Source of the DNA: Robbsia sp. KACC 23696
GTDB taxonomy: Bacteria; Pseudomonadota; Gammaproteobacteria; Burkholderiales; Burkholderiaceae
Reading direction: 5' to 3'
Assembly (NCBI RefSeq): GCF_039852015.1
Contig: NZ_CP156628.1
Span: 62,001 to 126,000, forward strand
Length of the DNA: 64,000 bases
This document shows positions 1 through 7,920 of this stretch, piece by piece. Position numbers and translations under genes: made by a program. The number at the start of each line of letters is the position of its first letter. Position 1 is the first letter of the stretch. The notes beneath the pieces were generated by a model. It had not been told where the DNA came from, ran no database searches, and saw nothing but the letters and a program-made list of their open reading frames with translations.

Positions 1-2
1 CT

Positions 3-809
3 GCGCACATAGAGGCGGCTCGTTCTTTGAACCATAGCGCTGGTTTATTAGCTTTATCCGTGCTGACCGATAGCGCGATGGAGCACTACAGAGGGTCGTT
101 CAACAATCCGGCCATGTGGACGCCGTTGATCTCTTCAACGCTATCGATGATTTCCGGCGTACACGGTGGCGCGGACCGAACGCCCGCGCAACACACACTG
201 CGTCACGGCGTGTATCTTTGTGCCGCAGCGGCCGGCATTTCCGGCACCGCTTTCCATCTTTATAACGTCACAAAGCGTCCAGGCGGCTGGAGTTGGAATA
301 ACCTGTTTCATGCAGCACCGCTTGGTGCGCCCATGGCCCTTTTGTTGTCAGGCGCTTTGGGTGCTTTGGCGGAACGTTTGCGAGATCAGCCGGAGGAAGA
401 CCCGCGACTGTTGGGTTTGCCTGCGGGGACTGCGCTGGGGTTGTTTATCAGCGCTGGCTTGATGGGCACGGTAGGTGAGGCTGCACTTCTGCATTTTCGA
501 GGGTCGTTTCAGCATAAAGCCATGTATGCACCGGTGTTGATCCCGCCTGCAGCGGCGCTGGTATTGGCAGCTGCCACTGTTTCAGCACCGCGCCCGCGTG
601 GCTTTGCACGTCTTTGGATGTTTGTAACGATGTGCCTCGGCGTGATTGGCTCCGGGTTTCATGCACGTGGCATCGCGCGGCGCCAGGGCGGGTGGCGGAA
701 CTGGAGCCAGAACTTATTTAGCGGGCCGCCACTGCCGGCACCACCCAGTTTTTCTGCTTTGGCTTTAGCAGGGCTGGCAGCGCTCAGATTGAGAGAAACG
801 GAAAAATGA
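3..809 (+). CDS. Multi-pass membrane protein with internal duplication, likely membrane subunit of the downstream GMC dehydrogenase (5' end outside window)
   Basis: The reading frame is open to the left edge of the window, so the true start lies upstream; the first in-window start-like codon is a TTG at 27 that is unlikely to be used. The visible 269 residues are hydrophobic and consist of two tandem halves. Each half has a segment of the form H-(Y/F)-RGSF followed by AM(W/Y)-x-P, and later an FH pair followed by R-x-GGW and NLF with a proline-rich end. This predicts about eight membrane segments with the same conserved His positions in both halves. The stop overlaps the start of the subunit 3 gene (ATGA at 806), so translation is coupled. 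I infer a quinone- or heme-binding anchor for the dehydrogenase; I do not recognise a named family. Confidence 0.75.
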   Translation, partial: AHIEAARSLNHSAGLLALSVLTDSAMEHYRGSFNNPAMWTPLISSTLSMISGVHGGADRTPAQHTLRHGVYLCAAAAGISGTAFHLYNVTKRPGGWSWNNLFHAAPLGAPMALLLSGALGALAERLRDQPEEDPRLLGLPAGTALGLFISAGLMGTVGEAALLHFRGSFQHKAMYAPVLIPPAAALVLAAATVSAPRPRGFARLWMFVTMCLGVIGSGFHARGIARRQGGWRNWSQNLFSGPPLPAPPSFSALALAGLAALRLRETEK

Positions 810-1459
810 CACAGCGAGAGACGCAATACCCCGGTTACGATGTGCTGCGCAAGATTGCCACGCCATCATGGGATGACGCCTCGCGCCGAGTTGTCAGCGA
901 TCGTATGTCGGTCCGCTCTGCTCCCCAATTCTTTGATCAAGCGCAATCGCGCACGGTAATGGCGTTGTGTCATTGTATTGTCCCGCAGGCAGAAGCTCCT
1001 CCCGAAGTCCCCCTGGCCGCCATGTTGGATGAGAATTTGCAGAAGGGTATCAAAGACGGCTTTCGCAATGCTCAGCTTCCTCCGCCATCCGAAGCTTGGC
1101 TACTCGGGTTGGCTGCGCTGGACGCGGAATCCGAAGCCCGCTGGCATCGATCTTTTGCAGACCTCACGCAAACGCAGCGCATCGAATTGCTCAAGAGCGT
1201 TCAAAATGGCGACGTCATCCATGGCGCCTGGGAGAAGATAGCGCCGAAACTCTTTTTTTCGGCTCGGGTTCTACACGATATCTGCGGTGCCTATTACTCC
1301 CACCCACACGCGTGGTCCGAAATAGGCTTTGGCGGACCTGCTAATCCTCGTGGCTACGTGCGTCTATATTTTGATCGCAGAGATCCTTGGGAAGCCGTCG
1401 AAGTGAAAAAAAATGGCGGCGTCGTTGCCGCTCGCCTGGAGAATGGCCGTGTTAAGTGA
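806..1459 (+). CDS. Gluconate 2-dehydrogenase subunit 3 family protein (small subunit of a membrane GMC dehydrogenase)
   Basis: This 217-residue protein has the size and pattern of the subunit 3 (gamma) family that accompanies GMC flavoproteins in membrane gluconate, sorbitol and related dehydrogenases. Typical features are the FFDQAQSRTVMALCHCIVPQ segment near residue 45, the run of helices through the middle, and the HDICGAYYSHPHAWSEIGF stretch near 155-175, which resembles the family's conserved aromatic C-terminal motif. Most relatives carry a twin-arginine signal; this one begins with a charged, soluble sequence and shows none. Its ATG overlaps the preceding stop by four bases, and the flavoprotein gene starts inside its last codons, so the three genes form one operon. 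It is likely a scaffold or chaperone subunit for the flavoprotein. The substrate is unknown. Confidence 0.8.
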   Translation: MTQRETQYPGYDVLRKIATPSWDDASRRVVSDRMSVRSAPQFFDQAQSRTVMALCHCIVPQAEAPPEVPLAAMLDENLQKGIKDGFRNAQLPPPSEAWLLGLAALDAESEARWHRSFADLTQTQRIELLKSVQNGDVIHGAWEKIAPKLFFSARVLHDICGAYYSHPHAWSEIGFGGPANPRGYVRLYFDRRDPWEAVEVKKNGGVVAARLENGRVK

Positions 1460-3119
1460 CGCACTTGAAATCCCTAGAGGCAAAAACGGTCAAGCCCCGG
1501 ACGTTTTCAGCCAAAAAGGCTGGATTCCCATGCGCGAATATCCAGAAAATGAAGAGGTTGATTTTGCGATAGTCGGAACAGGTGCCGGCGGCGGGACCCT
1601 CGCGTGTCGACTCGCGGAGATGGGTTTTAGCGTAGTCGCCTTCGATGCGGGGGCGTGGTGGCGGCCGCTGGAAGAGTTTGCTTCCGACGAGACTCACCAA
1701 TCCAAACTCTTTTGGACCGATGACCGAATCTGCGATGGCGATAACCCGCTCAAGCTTGGGAACAACAACAGTGGCAAGGCGGTGGGAGGGAGTACCGTTC
1801 ACTTTGCGATGGTTTCCCTTCGATTCAGGCCAGAGTGGTTTCAATCCAAAACTTTACTGGGATATGGCGAGGATTGGCCCCTTGATTGGAAAGAGATGTG
1901 GCGATATTACGCGCAAGTGGAGCAGGCGCTTCATATCTCTGGCCCCATTAATTACCCGTGGGGACCGAAGAGGCCAAGATACCCGTACCGTGCGCACGAA
2001 CTGAATGCTTCGGCGCTGGTGCTGGCGAGGGGCGCCGAGGCGATGGGAATCGACTGGTCGGCCACGCCATTGGCGACCTTGTCGGCGCCGGACGGGAAAG
2101 CGCACCCATGTGTGTACCGTGGATTTTGCGTATCTGGCTGTTCGACGAATGCAAAACAAAGCGCCCTGGTGACTTGGATTCCTCGTGCCGTCGAGGCGGG
2201 TGCCGAGATTCGGGACTTAGCGATGGTCGGTCGTATCGCGGTGAATGACGCAGGGCGAGTCTCGGGCGTGGAATATTTCCGCGAGGGTAAGTGGCAATTT
2301 CAAAAGGCGAAAAACGTCATTGTTGCGGGCTATGCGATCGAGACGCCGCGACTTTTGTTAATGTCGGCGACCGGTCGTTATCCCGATGGCTTGGCGAATA
2401 GTTCTGGGCTGGTCGGTAAGTATCTGACAGTACAAGCCAATCAAGGCGTCTATGGCACGATGGATGAGGAGATTCGTTGGTATAAGGGGCCTCCCTCTCT
2501 GTCATTGACTGAGCATTGGAACTACAAGGATACGGATAAAGATTTTTTCGGTGGTTACAGTTTCATGAGTCAGGGGCCGTTGCCAAAAGCATGGTCCGCA
2601 ACGCTCAATGGCCGAGGTCTATGGGGCGACGCCTTGAGCCTGGAAATGTTGAAATACAACCATCAGGCCGGCTTCAAAATGGTCGGAGAGTATATGCCGC
2701 AGGAGCGTAATTGCGTGACGCTGGCAGACGACAAAGACCAATACGGCTTACCCATCGCGCGCGTCACGTATTCGCTATGCGAAAACGATAAACGCATGGT
2801 ATCGCATGCCGTGAATTTTATGGACAAAACTCTGAAGGCAGCGGGCGGGCGCGATACGTGGAGAGAAGTTGACGACACCTGCCATCTGAACGGTTCGGTC
2901 AGAATGGGTAAGGACCCGAAAACAAGTGTCGTCGATGCAGACTGTCGGAGCTGGGACGTTCCTAACCTGTGGATCTGTGACGGGTCGGTGTTTCCGACGG
3001 TTGGGGGCGTCAACCCCTCCCTGACGATCCAAGCGATTGCCTTACGCACCGCAGACCGGATCTCAGAACTGAACAGAAGTGGTGAGGTAAGGGGGCGCGC
3101 TGCGGCTACGTATGTCTGA
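1443..3119 (+). CDS. GMC family FAD-dependent oxidoreductase (large subunit)
   Basis: About 558 residues. An N-terminal ADP-binding Rossmann motif (AIVGTGAGGGTLACRLAE, about residues 43-60) binds FAD. The GMC signature region near residue 100 reads NNNSGKAVGGSTVHFAM. The C-terminal active site is clear: CHLNGSVRMG supplies the catalytic His, and GGVNPSLTIQAIALR follows with the usual second-position Asn. A Cys-rich YRGFCVSGCSTNAKQSA segment is typical of the gluconate/sorbitol dehydrogenase branch. The family oxidises sugars or alcohols and passes electrons through partner subunits to quinone. I start it at the ATG at 1443, overlapping the upstream gene by 17 bases; an ATG at 1413 is also in frame. 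There is no signal peptide, so the catalytic face may be cytoplasmic. The substrate cannot be told from sequence. Confidence 0.88.
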   Translation: MAVLSDALEIPRGKNGQAPDVFSQKGWIPMREYPENEEVDFAIVGTGAGGGTLACRLAEMGFSVVAFDAGAWWRPLEEFASDETHQSKLFWTDDRICDGDNPLKLGNNNSGKAVGGSTVHFAMVSLRFRPEWFQSKTLLGYGEDWPLDWKEMWRYYAQVEQALHISGPINYPWGPKRPRYPYRAHELNASALVLARGAEAMGIDWSATPLATLSAPDGKAHPCVYRGFCVSGCSTNAKQSALVTWIPRAVEAGAEIRDLAMVGRIAVNDAGRVSGVEYFREGKWQFQKAKNVIVAGYAIETPRLLLMSATGRYPDGLANSSGLVGKYLTVQANQGVYGTMDEEIRWYKGPPSLSLTEHWNYKDTDKDFFGGYSFMSQGPLPKAWSATLNGRGLWGDALSLEMLKYNHQAGFKMVGEYMPQERNCVTLADDKDQYGLPIARVTYSLCENDKRMVSHAVNFMDKTLKAAGGRDTWREVDDTCHLNGSVRMGKDPKTSVVDADCRSWDVPNLWICDGSVFPTVGGVNPSLTIQAIALRTADRISELNRSGEVRGRAAATYV

Positions 3120-3502
3120 CATGTTTATAGCTACGCCCGATCTCGACGGGTTTGACCTAAGCCAAGGGGAAAACGATCGCGACAAACTTAAACGTCATTT
3201 TTCCCAAGAAATCCGGCAAGGCTGAGTATTGGTAGTGGCACCCGGGGCAGAAAGCACAAATTTGCTCCATACGCGGGAGTGGCGTCGCCCAACCGGATTG
3301 GCTGACTGTCAGTGGTTTAATATCTCGTCGGCCCTGAAGAGAAGTAAGATTTTTTCGAAATCGTATCTCCACGCCTCCAGTAAACGTTGCCTGACACTTG
3401 GATTTTTTAAAGAGCAACAAACTTAGACTGTACGTTATCGTGAAAATGTTTCTGCTCATTCGCGCTTTGAAACATCGCCGCACCCGGCAGAGGTGGCATC
3501 GT
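3120..3502. other. Intergenic region between the GMC operon and cyoA
   Basis: No convincing gene is visible. An AT-rich patch with a TTGGATTTTTTAAAG stretch around 3400-3420 could include the cyo promoter, but I cannot assign -35 and -10 boxes with confidence. The cyoA ribosome binding site (AGGTGG at 3491-3496) lies at its right end. Confidence 0.5.
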
Positions 3503-4534
3503 ATGTCTGCTAAACATGATCAACCCGATGTTATCGATCAACGACCCCGAACAAAGTCGATTTTGCGCGATGCCTATCTTTGCGTAATTCCGTTGGCACT
3601 GAGCGGATGCGCTAGTGACATTCACCGGAGCTTTTTAGATCCGCAGGGCCCGATAGCAGCGATACAGCAGACGCACTTCTTCGAAATGGTGGCAATACTC
3701 GCAATCTTCGTTGCTCTTCCCGTATTTATTCTCCTTCCCTGGTTTGCTTGGCGGTACCGATTTGGTGCAAAGTCCTCGCGCTATGCCCCGAACTGGGCTT
3801 CCAGTACCCCTTTGGAGGTAATCGCGTGGAGTGGACCGGTCGTAATCGTGGCAGTGCTCGGCACGCTGGTGTGGCGGAGCACGCATGCGCTCGACCCCTA
3901 CAGACCAATCTTATCCCCCAATTCGGCGCTTCGCGTGCAGGTCATAGGATACGACTGGAAATGGTTGTTTCTCTATCCTGACTTGGGGATAGCATCCATT
4001 GGCGTTTTGGCTATTCCGACGGGGCAGCCTGTCGCAATGGACATCACGTCCGCCACGGCGATGCAGTCACTGCTGATACCGTCTTTAGGAAGTCAAATGT
4101 ACGCGATGGGCGGCATGGTGACACAGCTACACTTGCTGGCAAACAAGCCCGGGCGCTTTATGGGCGAAAATACGATGTATAACGGCAACGGTTTCCATGC
4201 ACAGCAATTTTCAGCGTTGGCCATGAGCGCGCAGGAATTTCAAAGTTGGGTGAAGCAGCGGCAATCGGCTAGCCAGCATCTCGACGCAGGCACCCTAAGC
4301 CACTTAGCGCAGCCGTCCACACAAGCGCAACTTGCGCTCGCATTAGGTGTGTCCAAGGACGCCGAAGGGGGCATCTACTTCAGCCACGTTGATCCCGCCG
4401 TCTTTCCGAGCATTGTGAAGGCGACGATGAATGGCACCGCGTTTACGCGGTTGGCCACTGGAACGACCTCTACCATGCGCGTTGCGCATGGGTATCTTCC
4501 TTCCACCCCGATACGTCAGGACTCCAACCCGTGA
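3503..4534 (+). CDS. cyoA: Cytochrome bo3-type quinol oxidase subunit II
   Basis: About 343 residues. I chose the ATG at 3503 because AGGTGG sits seven bases upstream; a longer frame reaches back to 3398. A basic N-terminus leads to a lipoprotein signal ending LALSGC, followed by two membrane helices (VAILAIFVALPVFILLPWF, and the segment after EVIAW). The periplasmic cupredoxin domain includes QVIGYDWKWLFLYPDLGIA. The CuA ligands of true cytochrome c oxidases are absent: at the place where a Cys-x-x-x-Cys would be, the protein reads YNGNGFHAQQF. This marks a quinol oxidase. It overlaps the subunit I start by four bases. The protein anchors the complex and contributes to quinol oxidation in the cytoplasmic membrane. 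Confidence 0.92.
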   Translation: MSAKHDQPDVIDQRPRTKSILRDAYLCVIPLALSGCASDIHRSFLDPQGPIAAIQQTHFFEMVAILAIFVALPVFILLPWFAWRYRFGAKSSRYAPNWASSTPLEVIAWSGPVVIVAVLGTLVWRSTHALDPYRPILSPNSALRVQVIGYDWKWLFLYPDLGIASIGVLAIPTGQPVAMDITSATAMQSLLIPSLGSQMYAMGGMVTQLHLLANKPGRFMGENTMYNGNGFHAQQFSALAMSAQEFQSWVKQRQSASQHLDAGTLSHLAQPSTQAQLALALGVSKDAEGGIYFSHVDPAVFPSIVKATMNGTAFTRLATGTTSTMRVAHGYLPSTPIRQDSNP

Positions 4535-6642
4535 GCTGCTCCGAGATTTTTTCGCACCCGTTGGGCCGGCTTAGTCTGCCATCGCTTCCTTTTTGGGAAA
4601 TGCTGCAGGACCCCACCAAGGTTAATGTGATCAACGGCATCATAGCGACGGGCGCGGCGTCGATGGTTGTTCTTGGAGGGTTCGTGACCGTCTTGTTGCT
4701 TACACGATATCAAAAGTGGGGTGTATTGTGGTCCGAATGGCTCACGAGTCCCGACCATAAAAAGATCGGCATCATGTATGTCGTCCTCGCTTTTGTCATG
4801 CTCGCGCGCGCCCTCATCGAGGCGCTATTGATGCGCACGCAACAAGCATTCGGGCTGGGCGGTGGGTTCCTCTCTCCCGATCATTTTGCACAGCTATTCA
4901 GCACACACGGCACGATCATGATTTTCTTCATGGCCATGCCATTCCTTACCGGCATCATCAACTACGCGATGCCTTTACAGATCGGCACGCGTGACGTTGC
5001 ATTTCCTGTGCTTAACTCAATTAGCTTGGGGCTAACCGCCGCGGGCGCGGCGCTCATCATGGTATCCCTTTGCATTGGAAAGTTCTCAACCGGAGGTTGG
5101 TTTGGATATCCGCCATATACAGAGGCTACTTTCAGTCCTGGGGTTGGACCTGATTATTGGATCTGGTCGTTGTCTTTGGCGTCTCTCGGATCCACATTCA
5201 CGGGGATCAATTTCGTGGTCACGATCTACAAACGTCGTGCGCCGGGCATGACGTATATGCGTATGCCGCTCTTTACCTGGACTGCGCTATGTACCAGCAT
5301 CCTCATGATTTTTGCTATGCCGCCGCTGACGGTTGCGACAGCACAGCTCGCGCTCGACCGCTATCTTGGCTTCCACTATTTTACAAACGATCTTGGCGGC
5401 AACATGATGCATTTTGCCAACCTCTTTTGGCTGTTCGGGCATCCCGAGGTCTACATCTTGATACTGCCGGCGTTTGGTGTTTATTCCGAAGTCGTCTCAA
5501 CTTTCTCAGGCAAGGCACTGTTTGGGTATCGCGCTCTCGTCATGGCGACGATGGCCATCGCAATTCTTTCGTTCACGGTTTGGGTACATCACTTTTTTAC
5601 AATGGGGCAAGGAGCAGATATCAACGCTGTGTTTGGCATTGCCTCGATGCTGATCGGCATTCCCACCGGCGTTAAAATCTATGACTGGATGCTCACGATG
5701 TTTCGGGGGCGCATCCGCTTCACCGTCCCAATGATCTATTCCGTCGGCTTTATGCTTTTATTTGTGTTGGGTGGCATGAGTGGAATTTTGCTAGCAGACC
5801 CTGGTATCGATTACCAAGTGCACAATAGCGTTTTTCTCGTCGCCCATTTTCACAACGTTGCGGTTCCCGGCGTATTGTTCGGCATGCTGGCTGCCTATCA
5901 CTTTTGGTTTCCAAAAGCCTTTGGGTTTCGTTTGAATGAGCCGTGGGGAAAAATCTCGGCTCTGCTTTGGATCGTCGGCTTTATGCTTGCGTTCTTTCCA
6001 CTTTACGCATTGGGACTGATGGGAATGCCACGTCGTACCGTTGCTTATTCAGAGCGAGCTTACGCTCCACTCGAGATGGTGGCATTGCTGGGTGCCGTGA
6101 TCATTGTGCTGGCCCTAACGGGGTTAGCGATTCAATTGTGGGTATCGATTAGAAAACGTGAAGCTAATCGTGTATTCGCCGGTGACCCATGGGACGGGCG
6201 AAGCTTGGAGTGGTCCACGTCGGCGCCACCGCCCGAGTACAACTTCGCGCTAATCCCAAGGGTGTCGGACCGAGACGCTTTCAGCGCGCTTAAGTCTCAA
6301 GATCGCGCGTACGAGCCGCACGCGCATTACGAAGATATCGAAATGCCTAAGAATAGCGCAATGGGTCCGGCTATTGCTGCCATCAGTTTCACACTTGCAT
6401 TTGGCCTTGTGTGGCACATGTGGTGGATGGTCATTGTGTCATCTATTGCCGTGATGGCAGTGATGATAGTGCACGGCTTCGCCCGAGACACGACGCGTGT
6501 AGTCGCCGCGGCGCAGGTGCGGGCGGAGCATCTTGATTGGCTCGAAAGAGTGGCGGCCACTTCGTCAATATCGCGAGCCAAAGAATGCATGCCGAACAAT
6601 CATGGATTGGCGGGAAAAAACTTGCGTGAGACTGCCTCATGA
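4531..6642 (+). CDS. cyoB: Cytochrome bo3-type quinol oxidase subunit I
   Basis: 703 residues starting at a GTG that overlaps the cyoA stop. This is the catalytic heme-copper subunit. CuB ligands are in WLFGHPEVYILILPAFG (His plus the cross-linking Tyr) and in the VWVHHFF pair. Heme ligands are the His of STHGTIMIFF and the VAHFHNVAVPG motif. The DPWDGRSLEW C-terminal landmark of CyoB is also present. In the quinone-site stretch after DHKKIGIMY, the Arg, His and Gln seen in E. coli CyoB are kept, while the position of the E. coli Asp75 reads Glu. The C-terminus is longer than in E. coli, with two extra hydrophobic stretches. The complex oxidises quinol, reduces oxygen to water and pumps protons. 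It is the second gene of cyoABCD. Confidence 0.95.
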   Translation: MSCSEIFSHPLGRLSLPSLPFWEMLQDPTKVNVINGIIATGAASMVVLGGFVTVLLLTRYQKWGVLWSEWLTSPDHKKIGIMYVVLAFVMLARALIEALLMRTQQAFGLGGGFLSPDHFAQLFSTHGTIMIFFMAMPFLTGIINYAMPLQIGTRDVAFPVLNSISLGLTAAGAALIMVSLCIGKFSTGGWFGYPPYTEATFSPGVGPDYWIWSLSLASLGSTFTGINFVVTIYKRRAPGMTYMRMPLFTWTALCTSILMIFAMPPLTVATAQLALDRYLGFHYFTNDLGGNMMHFANLFWLFGHPEVYILILPAFGVYSEVVSTFSGKALFGYRALVMATMAIAILSFTVWVHHFFTMGQGADINAVFGIASMLIGIPTGVKIYDWMLTMFRGRIRFTVPMIYSVGFMLLFVLGGMSGILLADPGIDYQVHNSVFLVAHFHNVAVPGVLFGMLAAYHFWFPKAFGFRLNEPWGKISALLWIVGFMLAFFPLYALGLMGMPRRTVAYSERAYAPLEMVALLGAVIIVLALTGLAIQLWVSIRKREANRVFAGDPWDGRSLEWSTSAPPPEYNFALIPRVSDRDAFSALKSQDRAYEPHAHYEDIEMPKNSAMGPAIAAISFTLAFGLVWHMWWMVIVSSIAVMAVMIVHGFARDTTRVVAAAQVRAEHLDWLERVAATSSISRAKECMPNNHGLAGKNLRETAS

Positions 6643-7262
6643 ACCGAGAAGCCGCCAAATACCCCGGGTTGAATCTGAGCGTCTCGCACGGTAACGATGA
6701 CGAGGCCGCCGAGTCCTTAATTTTCGGATTCTGGGTCTTTCTCATGAGCGACGCAATCCTTTTTGGCATGGTTTTCGCAACCTATGTGACATCGTTGCGT
6801 GCCACCGCTGGAGGACCCGGGCCGTATCAGCTCTATGACATCAAAAGTGTCTTCATTGAAACCTTACTGCTGCTCTTGAGCAGTTTCACTTTCGGCTTGG
6901 TGTCGCTTGCACTCAAATACAGGCACAATATCTTCCGTTTGCTTGTGTGGCTTACTGTGACACTGCTGCTAGGTGTCACTTTTCTTGGCTTCGAGCTGCG
7001 GGATTTCCAAAACATGTTTGCGAACGGCGGTTATCCGAGCCGAAGCGGGTTTCTGTCCGCTTTTTTCGATCTCGTGCCTTTGCACGGAATCCACGTTTTC
7101 GTTGGCTGCATTTGGCTGGTTTGCATCATGGGTCAGATAGCTCGTTATGGCATAGACACGCAGACAAAATTGGGAATCATGCGCCTTGCGTTGTTTTGGC
7201 ATTTCCTCGATATCATTTGGATCGCTATCTTTTCAATCGTCTATATAGGATCGATTCGATGA
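6639..7262 (+). CDS. cyoC: Cytochrome bo3-type quinol oxidase subunit III
   Basis: 207 residues with five predicted membrane helices, the size and topology of CyoC. Recognisable blocks are FGFWVFLMSDAILFGMVFAT near residue 30, LLLLSSFTFGLVSLAL near 72, and DLVPLHGIHVFVGCIWL near 145, which matches the conserved heme-copper subunit III motif. The start overlaps the cyoB stop by four bases (ATGA) and the stop overlaps the next start the same way, so all four cyo genes are translationally coupled. The subunit stabilises the complex and is not catalytic. Confidence 0.93.
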   Translation: MNREAAKYPGLNLSVSHGNDDEAAESLIFGFWVFLMSDAILFGMVFATYVTSLRATAGGPGPYQLYDIKSVFIETLLLLLSSFTFGLVSLALKYRHNIFRLLVWLTVTLLLGVTFLGFELRDFQNMFANGGYPSRSGFLSAFFDLVPLHGIHVFVGCIWLVCIMGQIARYGIDTQTKLGIMRLALFWHFLDIIWIAIFSIVYIGSIR

Positions 7263-7597
7263 CGAGGTCTAGCGGGAGAATGAAGAACGGGGCCGAAGCC
7301 GAGCAACAGGAACGTACCGAGCTCAGAACCTATACTTGGGGAGCCGGGATTGCGCTCGTATTCACCCTTGCTGCGTTTGCTCCGTGGCAGCGGCTTGGGG
7401 TTGCGCACCTCTCAAGGCTCGGCATTATCGGCGCTGTAGCACTCGCTCAAGTCATAGTTCACTTTCGTTGCTTTCTACATATCGGTTTCCACCGAAAACG
7501 GGAAGATCTGCAGCTGATCTTGTTTTCTGCTCTGTTGTTGACCATTATGGTCGGCGGGACGATCTGGATCATGGGTAGCCTGGCAGAGCGAATGTGA
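7259..7597 (+). CDS. cyoD: Cytochrome bo3-type quinol oxidase subunit IV
   Basis: 112 residues with three hydrophobic helices, starting at the ATG that overlaps the cyoC stop; an ATG at 7280 is a possible alternative. The middle contains ALAQVIVHFRCFLHIGF, matching the conserved HxxxFLH stretch of CyoD. The C-terminal helix ends just before ERM. CyoD assists CuB assembly in subunit I. It is the last gene of the operon. No cyoE (heme O synthase) follows inside the window, so heme O would have to come from elsewhere in the genome. Confidence 0.88.
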   Translation: MTRSSGRMKNGAEAEQQERTELRTYTWGAGIALVFTLAAFAPWQRLGVAHLSRLGIIGAVALAQVIVHFRCFLHIGFHRKREDLQLILFSALLLTIMVGGTIWIMGSLAERM

Positions 7598-7685
7598 GCG
7601 CGGATCCTGATGGCTCAAAGTGGATCGGATAGGTGCGGCCCGCACTCGGCGCGTAGTAACGATGCCTTGACCGTGAGGAGAAGAA

Positions 7686-7799
7686 ATGAGAAACGTCACT
7701 GCTCCGAGAGCCTCGGTTGTCGAGATTGGTATGCGGCATCTAGCTTTTTCCGAAGCAGATCGCGGAAAAACTAGCTGGCTCTGGTCCCGAGCAAAATGA
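7686..7799 (+). CDS. Possible 37-residue small protein after cyoD
   Basis: A short frame starts at ATG 7686 directly behind a very good ribosome binding site (GTGAGGAGAAGAA), the best such site in this gap. It would encode a basic 37-residue peptide ending WLWSRAK. An imperfect hairpin (7740-7752 with 7763-7774) lies inside it and could instead act as a stability or termination element of the cyo transcript. There is no family match by eye. The rest of 7598-7920 shows nothing else, apart from a strong GGAGGTGA sequence near 7896 that has no start codon after it. Confidence 0.3.
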   Translation: MRNVTAPRASVVEIGMRHLAFSEADRGKTSWLWSRAK

Positions 7800-7920
7800 G
7801 GAGTCGTCTAGCTAGGCAACGAATTCTCGATTGACGGCCTAGAGGGAAGCGCCATATGGCACCTGAGCGTACCTTTCCTTACGAGGCACATCAACGGAGG
7901 TGAATATCCCAAGAGCTTTC

